Shown here: positions 18,492 to 22,484 of the stretch, piece after piece
Numbering within the stretch: position 1 is the first letter of the stretch
Layout: each line of letters begins with the position of its first letter
DNA from: Coriobacteriaceae bacterium AM48-5
GTDB lineage: Bacteria > Actinomycetota > Coriobacteriia > Coriobacteriales > Coriobacteriaceae
NCBI GenBank assembly: GCA_027669525.1
Contig: JAQEDJ010000037.1
Location: forward strand, 1 to 22,484
Reading direction: 5' to 3'
DNA length: 22,484 nt
Position numbers and translations under genes: made by a program
Notes under the pieces: model-generated
Told to the model about the DNA's origin: nothing
What the model saw: the letters and a program-made list of their open reading frames with translations, nothing else
Databases searched by the model: none

Positions 18492-21372
18492 ATGACGCTA
18501 CTGTATTTCCTTACCCTGTTTCCGCTGGTACCGGCGCTGGGCATGCTGCTCGCGCGCGGTGACCGCGCCCGCGATGCGGTAGGGCTTGTAGGCTCCGGCA
18601 TTATTATGGCGGTGACGGTTGTAGTCGCCGTCATGTTTTTTGGCACGGGCCCGCAGAGCTTCGAGGTTGCCCCCGGCACCTCGCATGTGCTCTCGATCAT
18701 CAGCTCCGTCATCGACGTGATCCTGTGCGCCGTCATCCTGTACAACGCGCGTAAATATAAGAGCACGCTCACCACGGTGCTCGGCGTGGTGCAGCTGGTG
18801 GGCTCGCTCACCTTTGCAGCTATGACGCTGCCCGCGACCGAAGCCGTCACGGCAACGCCACTCTACCTTGACTACATGAGCGTGATCATGGTGCTTGCCG
18901 TCGGCATTGTCGGCAGCCTTATCTGCGTGTACGCCCTGGGCTACATGAAGGACTTCCAGGCCCACGACGAGCACGAGGCAGCGCTGCGCGGGCAGACGGC
19001 GCCTGACCGACGCCCGCAGTTCCTGGCGCTTATGTTCCTGTTCCTCTCGGCCATGTTCGTCATCGTGACAAGCGACAACCTTGAGTGGCTGTTCTGTGGC
19101 TGGGAAATCACCACCGTGTGCTCGTTCCTCATGATTGGCTACACGCGCACGCCCGAGGCCATAAAAAACGCTTTCACCCAGATCATCCTCAACATGCTGG
19201 GCGGCCTCGCGTTTTTGGCCGGGCTCATGTACCTGCACGTTAACGGCATGCCGCTGACCATCTCGGGCATGATCGAGCTTTCCGGCGCCGGAACCGCGCA
19301 ATCCGCGCTGTTGGTGATGCCGGTCGTTCTGCTGTCGCTCGCCGCACTCACCAAGGCCGCGCAGATGCCGTTCCACACTTGGCTATTGGGTGCCATGGTT
19401 GCCCCCACGCCCACGAGCGCCCTGCTGCACTCGTCAACCATGGTCAAAGCCGGCGTGTTCCTGATGGTCAAGCTCAGCCCGCTCTATGCCATCTATCCCG
19501 TGACTGGCTTTATGGTCACGAGTGTGGGTGCCATCACGTTTTTGCTCGCTGCCCTCATGGCCATCTCGCAGAGCAACGCCAAACGCGTGCTCGCGTACTC
19601 CACCATTTCCAACTTGGGCCTTATCAGCGCCTGCCTAGGCGTCGGCGCGCCCGAGGCCGTGTGGGCCGCGATCTTCCTGATCCTGTTCCATACGGTGGCA
19701 AAGTCGCTGCTGTTCCTGTGCGTGGGCACGGCCGAGCATCATATCGGCAGCCGCAATATCGAGGACATGGACGGCATGTTCAGCCGCATGCCGCACCTGA
19801 CGCGCCTGATGATGCTGGGCATTATGGGCATGTTTGTGGCGCCGTTTGGCATGCTCGTGTCCAAGTGGGGCGCCTGGTGGCGTTCGCACAGACCGGCAAC
19901 GTGCTCATGATCATGGTGCTTGCCTTTGGCTCGGCCGCGACGTTCTTCTTCTGGGGCAAGTGGCTTGCCAAGCTTTCGGGCGTCGACCCCACGGCTCAAA
20001 ACGTTGAGGTCAATGTCCATAAGACCGAATGGATGGCCCTCAATACCATCGCCGCGCTGCTGATTCTGTGCTGCGTGGCGTTCCCGGTTATCTCGAGCGG
20101 TCTGGTGTCGCCTTACTTGGCCATGGTGTTTGGCCGCGTGCCGTACGTTATTGGCAAGGATGCCATGTATCTGATGGTGGTTATCGTGGCGTTTATCGCC
20201 GTGGTGCTGCTGACTTCATTCCGCGTGAGCAACAAACCGCACGTAAACGTATATCTTTCGGGTGTGGGAACCGACAATTACCGCCATTTCCGCGGCTCGA
20301 TGGGACACGAGGTGAAGGCCGAAAAGCGCAATTGGTACTCGGAGGACGCCCTTGGCGAGAAGCGTATTGGCCCCGCGGGTAGCGTCGTGTGCTGCAGCAT
20401 TATCTTGTTTGCGCTGCTGTGTTGCGCGTGGATTGGGCCCGAGCGGCTTGCCATGAGTGCGCCCTCGGTGCTGCGCGGCAAGTATTTTGAAGGCTCGGGC
20501 GTCGTGGGCATTTTTATTGGCACCGTGGCGTTTGCCTTGATTGCGCCGCTTGTGGGCGGCTTGATCGACGGCGTTGACCGCAAACTTTCGGCTCGCATGC
20601 AGGGCCGCGTGGGCCCGCGCTTGCTGCAGCCCTTCTACGACGTTGCCAAGCTGCTGCGCAAGGCTCCCGCCAGCGTAAACACCATGGACGATACCTACAT
20701 GGCGTGCGCGCTCATCTTTACCGTGGTGGGCGGCGGCATCTTTGTGTCGGGCTCCAACACGCTGTTATGCGCCTTTATGGTGACGCTTGCCGCGATTTTT
20801 GTGGTGCTGGCGTCCGCCTCGACGCAAAGCCCGTTTGCCAGGTCGGTGCCGACCGCGAGCTGCTGCAGGTTATGAGTTACGAGCCCGCCGTTCTGCTGAT
20901 GAGCGTGGGCCTGTACCTTGCCACCGACAGCTTCGATTCCATCGCCGTGACGGGGCAGTCGGCCCCCATCATCGTGTACAGCGCGCCCATTTTCCTCGCG
21001 CTGCTCGCGGTGCTTACCATCAAGCTGCGCAAGTCGCCGTTCGATCTTTCGTACTCGCATCACGCGCATCAGGAGATCGTCCAGGGCGTCGCCACCGAGA
21101 TGAGCGGCAGCACGCTGGCCAAGATGACCCTTATGCACTGGTGCGAGACCGTGCTGTTTTTGATGTGGGTGGGCATGTTCTTTGTCTGGGACAACCCAGT
21201 GAGCTGGCTGGTCGCCCTGGTCGTGATGGCTGCGACGTACTTTGTCGAGGTGCTGATCGACAACACCTTCGCGCGCAGCACCTGGCGCAGCTGCTTTAAG
21301 CTCGGATGGGGCGTGGCGCTGGTGTTTGGCCTGCTCAACCTTATGCCCATCCTCGTCGACGTGTTTATTTAG
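18492..21372 (+). CDS. echAB: Fused Ech-type hydrogenase membrane subunits: EchA (NuoL-like) joined to EchB (NuoH-like) (two apparent frameshifts)
   Basis: Repaired, this is one 960-residue frame. Residues 1 to about 650 are a NuoL/MrpA-type antiporter-like subunit: WLFCGWEITTVCSFLMIGY carries the membrane glutamate, and LTKAAQMPFHTWLLGAM with TPTSALLHSSTMVKAG carries the conserved lysines and histidine. Residues from about 655 are a NuoH/HycD/EchB-type subunit: DRKLSARMQGRVGPRLLQPF, GADRELLQVMSYEP, KSPFDLSYSHHAHQEI, and IDNTFARSTW near the end. Both act in the membrane arm, coupling electron transfer to ion movement. No stop in any plausible frame separates the halves, and the frame is unbroken from 19875 to 20837. 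ATG 20453 inside it is a conceivable internal start but has no good ribosome site. Breaks at CC 19873-19874 and CC 20838-20839 are repaired by one C each (KWGALVAFAQTG; SPFAQVGADREL). A GGGGGAG ribosome site precedes the start. Confidence 0.75.
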
Positions 21373-21384
21373 GAGGCGGCATCC

Positions 21385-21978
21385 ATGGATCATAAAATGT
21401 CGCGCTCGCCGTGGGTTATTCATTACGACGGCTCGAGCTGCAACGGATGCGATATCGAGGTGCTGGCCTCGCTCACGCCGCTGTTCGATGCGGAGCGCTT
21501 TGGCGTGGTCAATACCGGCAACCCCAAGCATGCGGACATCTTTTTGGTGACGGGCTCGGTCAACGCTCAGAACTTGCCTGTCGTGCGCCAGATTTACAAC
21601 CAGATGCTCGAGCCCAAGTGCGTGGTGGCCTGCGGCATCTGCGCGTGCTCGGGCGGCGTGTTCCGCGATGCCTACAACGTGATCGGCGGCGTGGACCGCG
21701 CGATTCCCGTGGACGTGTACGCGCCCGGATGCGCCATTCGCCCCGAGACCGTGATCGATGCCATCGTGGAGGCGTGCGGCATCCTGGACCAGAAGGAGGC
21801 CGTGATGCGCGCCGGCGGCGATCCGCTTACCGTGGGCGGTGCCGCTACTTGGGACGGTGGCGTTGAGTTGGGCGAGGACGGGTTTGTGGCCGCAGCTGAG
21901 GCCGGCGACGCGCCCGCCGCTGGCGACGCACCTGCTGGGACGCCCACCGCGTCCGTCGCTGCAAAGGAGGCCGAGTAA
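21385..21978 (+). CDS. echC: Ech-type hydrogenase small subunit (NuoB-like, [4Fe-4S])
   Basis: This is the 197-residue electron-transfer subunit that carries the proximal [4Fe-4S] cluster between the [NiFe] large subunit and the ferredoxin-like subunit. Likely ligands are C19 and C22 (SSCNGCDIE), C86 (GICACSGGVF) and C116 (APGCAIRPE), the usual NuoB/EchC pattern. The last 45 residues are an unusual Ala/Gly/Asp-rich acidic tail (EAGDAPAAGDAPAGTP), absent from typical short EchC proteins, probably disordered. AGGAGG overlapping the stop of the preceding gene gives the ribosome site for ATG 21385, 12 bases after that stop. Its stop overlaps the next start by one base (TAATG), so synthesis of EchC and EchD is coupled. 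The order A-B-C-D matches Ech operons, which is the main reason for choosing Ech over NADH dehydrogenase. Confidence 0.85.
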   Translation: MDHKMSRSPWVIHYDGSSCNGCDIEVLASLTPLFDAERFGVVNTGNPKHADIFLVTGSVNAQNLPVVRQIYNQMLEPKCVVACGICACSGGVFRDAYNVIGGVDRAIPVDVYAPGCAIRPETVIDAIVEACGILDQKEAVMRAGGDPLTVGGAATWDGGVELGEDGFVAAAEAGDAPAAGDAPAGTPTASVAAKEAE

Positions 21979-22484
21979 TGCAAAAGGCAATCTATACCAC
22001 CGTCGGGATCGATGGGCTGTTGCCACATGTGCAGGCGCTCAAGGGTGCCGGCGCGCGCTTTGTGCAGATGCATGCCGAGCGCTGTGTGGACGACGGATCG
22101 TATCGCTTGGTCTATACGTTTATCGACGTTCGTGCTGCTCAGGAGCATATTGCGCAGGACGGCAGCTATGCGATTGAGAATCTGGTAGTCGAGGGCATCG
22201 ACCAGTACCAGGAGATTCCGTCCATCAGCTCGTACTATCCGGCAGTGTTCCCGTTTGAAAACGAAGCGCACGACCTGTTTGGTCTTGCCATCACTGACAT
22301 GCAGGTCGACTTTAAGGGCTTTTTCTACCAGGTTTCGACTGCCGAGCCCATGAGCGTTATCACGCCCGAGGTGAAGGCCGCGCGCGAGAAGGCCATGAAG
22401 GTCCGTGCCGCTGCCGAGGCCAAGGCGCGCAAGGCCGCGGCCGAAAAGGCCGCCGCTGCTGCGGCTGCTGCAGGGGAGGGCGCT
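21978..22484 (+). CDS. echD: Ech-type hydrogenase 30-kDa subunit (NuoC-like), 3' end cut off by window
   Basis: A frame of 169 codons is open to the last base of the window. FPFENEAHDLFGL (from about residue 92) is the diagnostic 30-kDa complex I/hydrogenase motif (E-x2-D-L-F-G). The N-terminal half (IYTTVGIDGLLPHVQALKGAGARFVQMHAERC, here cited by its ends) matches the alpha-beta fold of NuoC-like proteins. The visible C-terminus after about residue 130 is a charged Ala/Lys/Glu helix (AREKAMKVRAAAEAKARKAA) that runs on past the edge. AAAGGAGG (21963-21970) lies seven bases before the ATG, inside the end of echC. The subunit bridges small and large subunits. The large catalytic subunit and the two-[4Fe-4S] ferredoxin subunit are expected next. 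Confidence 0.8.
   Translation, partial: MQKAIYTTVGIDGLLPHVQALKGAGARFVQMHAERCVDDGSYRLVYTFIDVRAAQEHIAQDGSYAIENLVVEGIDQYQEIPSISSYYPAVFPFENEAHDLFGLAITDMQVDFKGFFYQVSTAEPMSVITPEVKAAREKAMKVRAAAEAKARKAAAEKAAAAAAAAGEGA

Noticed and set aside
2488..20839. Programmed ribosomal frameshifting at the eight breaks
   Set aside because: The sites lack shared slippery heptamers and downstream structures, occur in unrelated genes, and all fit a one-base homopolymer loss.
20695..22026. 443-residue minus-strand frame over the hydrogenase genes
   Set aside because: The + strand shows diagnostic EchB, EchC and EchD motifs. The minus frame is His/Gly/Arg-rich with no motif.

Overview
The window looks like chromosomal DNA from a gut Coriobacteriia, most likely a Collinsella relative. 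This is an inference from the high-GC codon use, the Ech-type hydrogenase operon and the style of the surface proteins; no database search was possible. All recognisable genes lie on the + strand.

Layout. Bases 1-207 look like the AT-rich right end of an integrated element. They stop at a 3' half of tRNA-Met(CAU) (208-257) that lacks its 5' half but keeps a strong terminator (268-296), which is the signature of an attachment site. Bases 347-804 hold six 55-bp palindromic units at a strict 80-81 bp period. Next comes a two-dinucleotide-domain, iron-sulfur old-yellow-enzyme-family reductase (947-2975). A four-gene surface operon follows (3327-17082): three membrane-anchored proteins that share an aromatic W/Y-F motif after the membrane segment (reminiscent of TasA/CalY-type exported proteins), then one secreted protein of about 3,628 residues built of GLUG-like beta-helix repeats. 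A strong terminator closes the operon. The 700-bp gap after it carries a 205-bp element with perfect 26-bp terminal inverted repeats (17171-17375), a 20-bp tandem repeat with a matching inverted arm, and a promoter for an orphan transposase-OrfA-like double helix-turn-helix protein (17800-18204). From 18492 to the window end runs the start of an Ech-type membrane [NiFe]-hydrogenase operon: an apparent EchA-EchB fusion, EchC and the start of EchD. The catalytic large subunit and ferredoxin-like subunit should lie beyond the edge.

An overriding caution: four long genes are broken by eight frameshifts. Every one is a loss of exactly one base and every one is repaired by adding one base to a short homopolymer, mostly G/C. 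Repaired lengths are whole numbers of codons and the repaired joints read as sensible protein. I therefore treat these genes as intact and the breaks as probable sequencing or assembly undercalls.

The best candidates for something new are the palindrome array, whose loop flips orientation inside fixed flanks in two of six copies, and the surface operon that pairs three short anchored subunits with one giant unanchored beta-helix protein.
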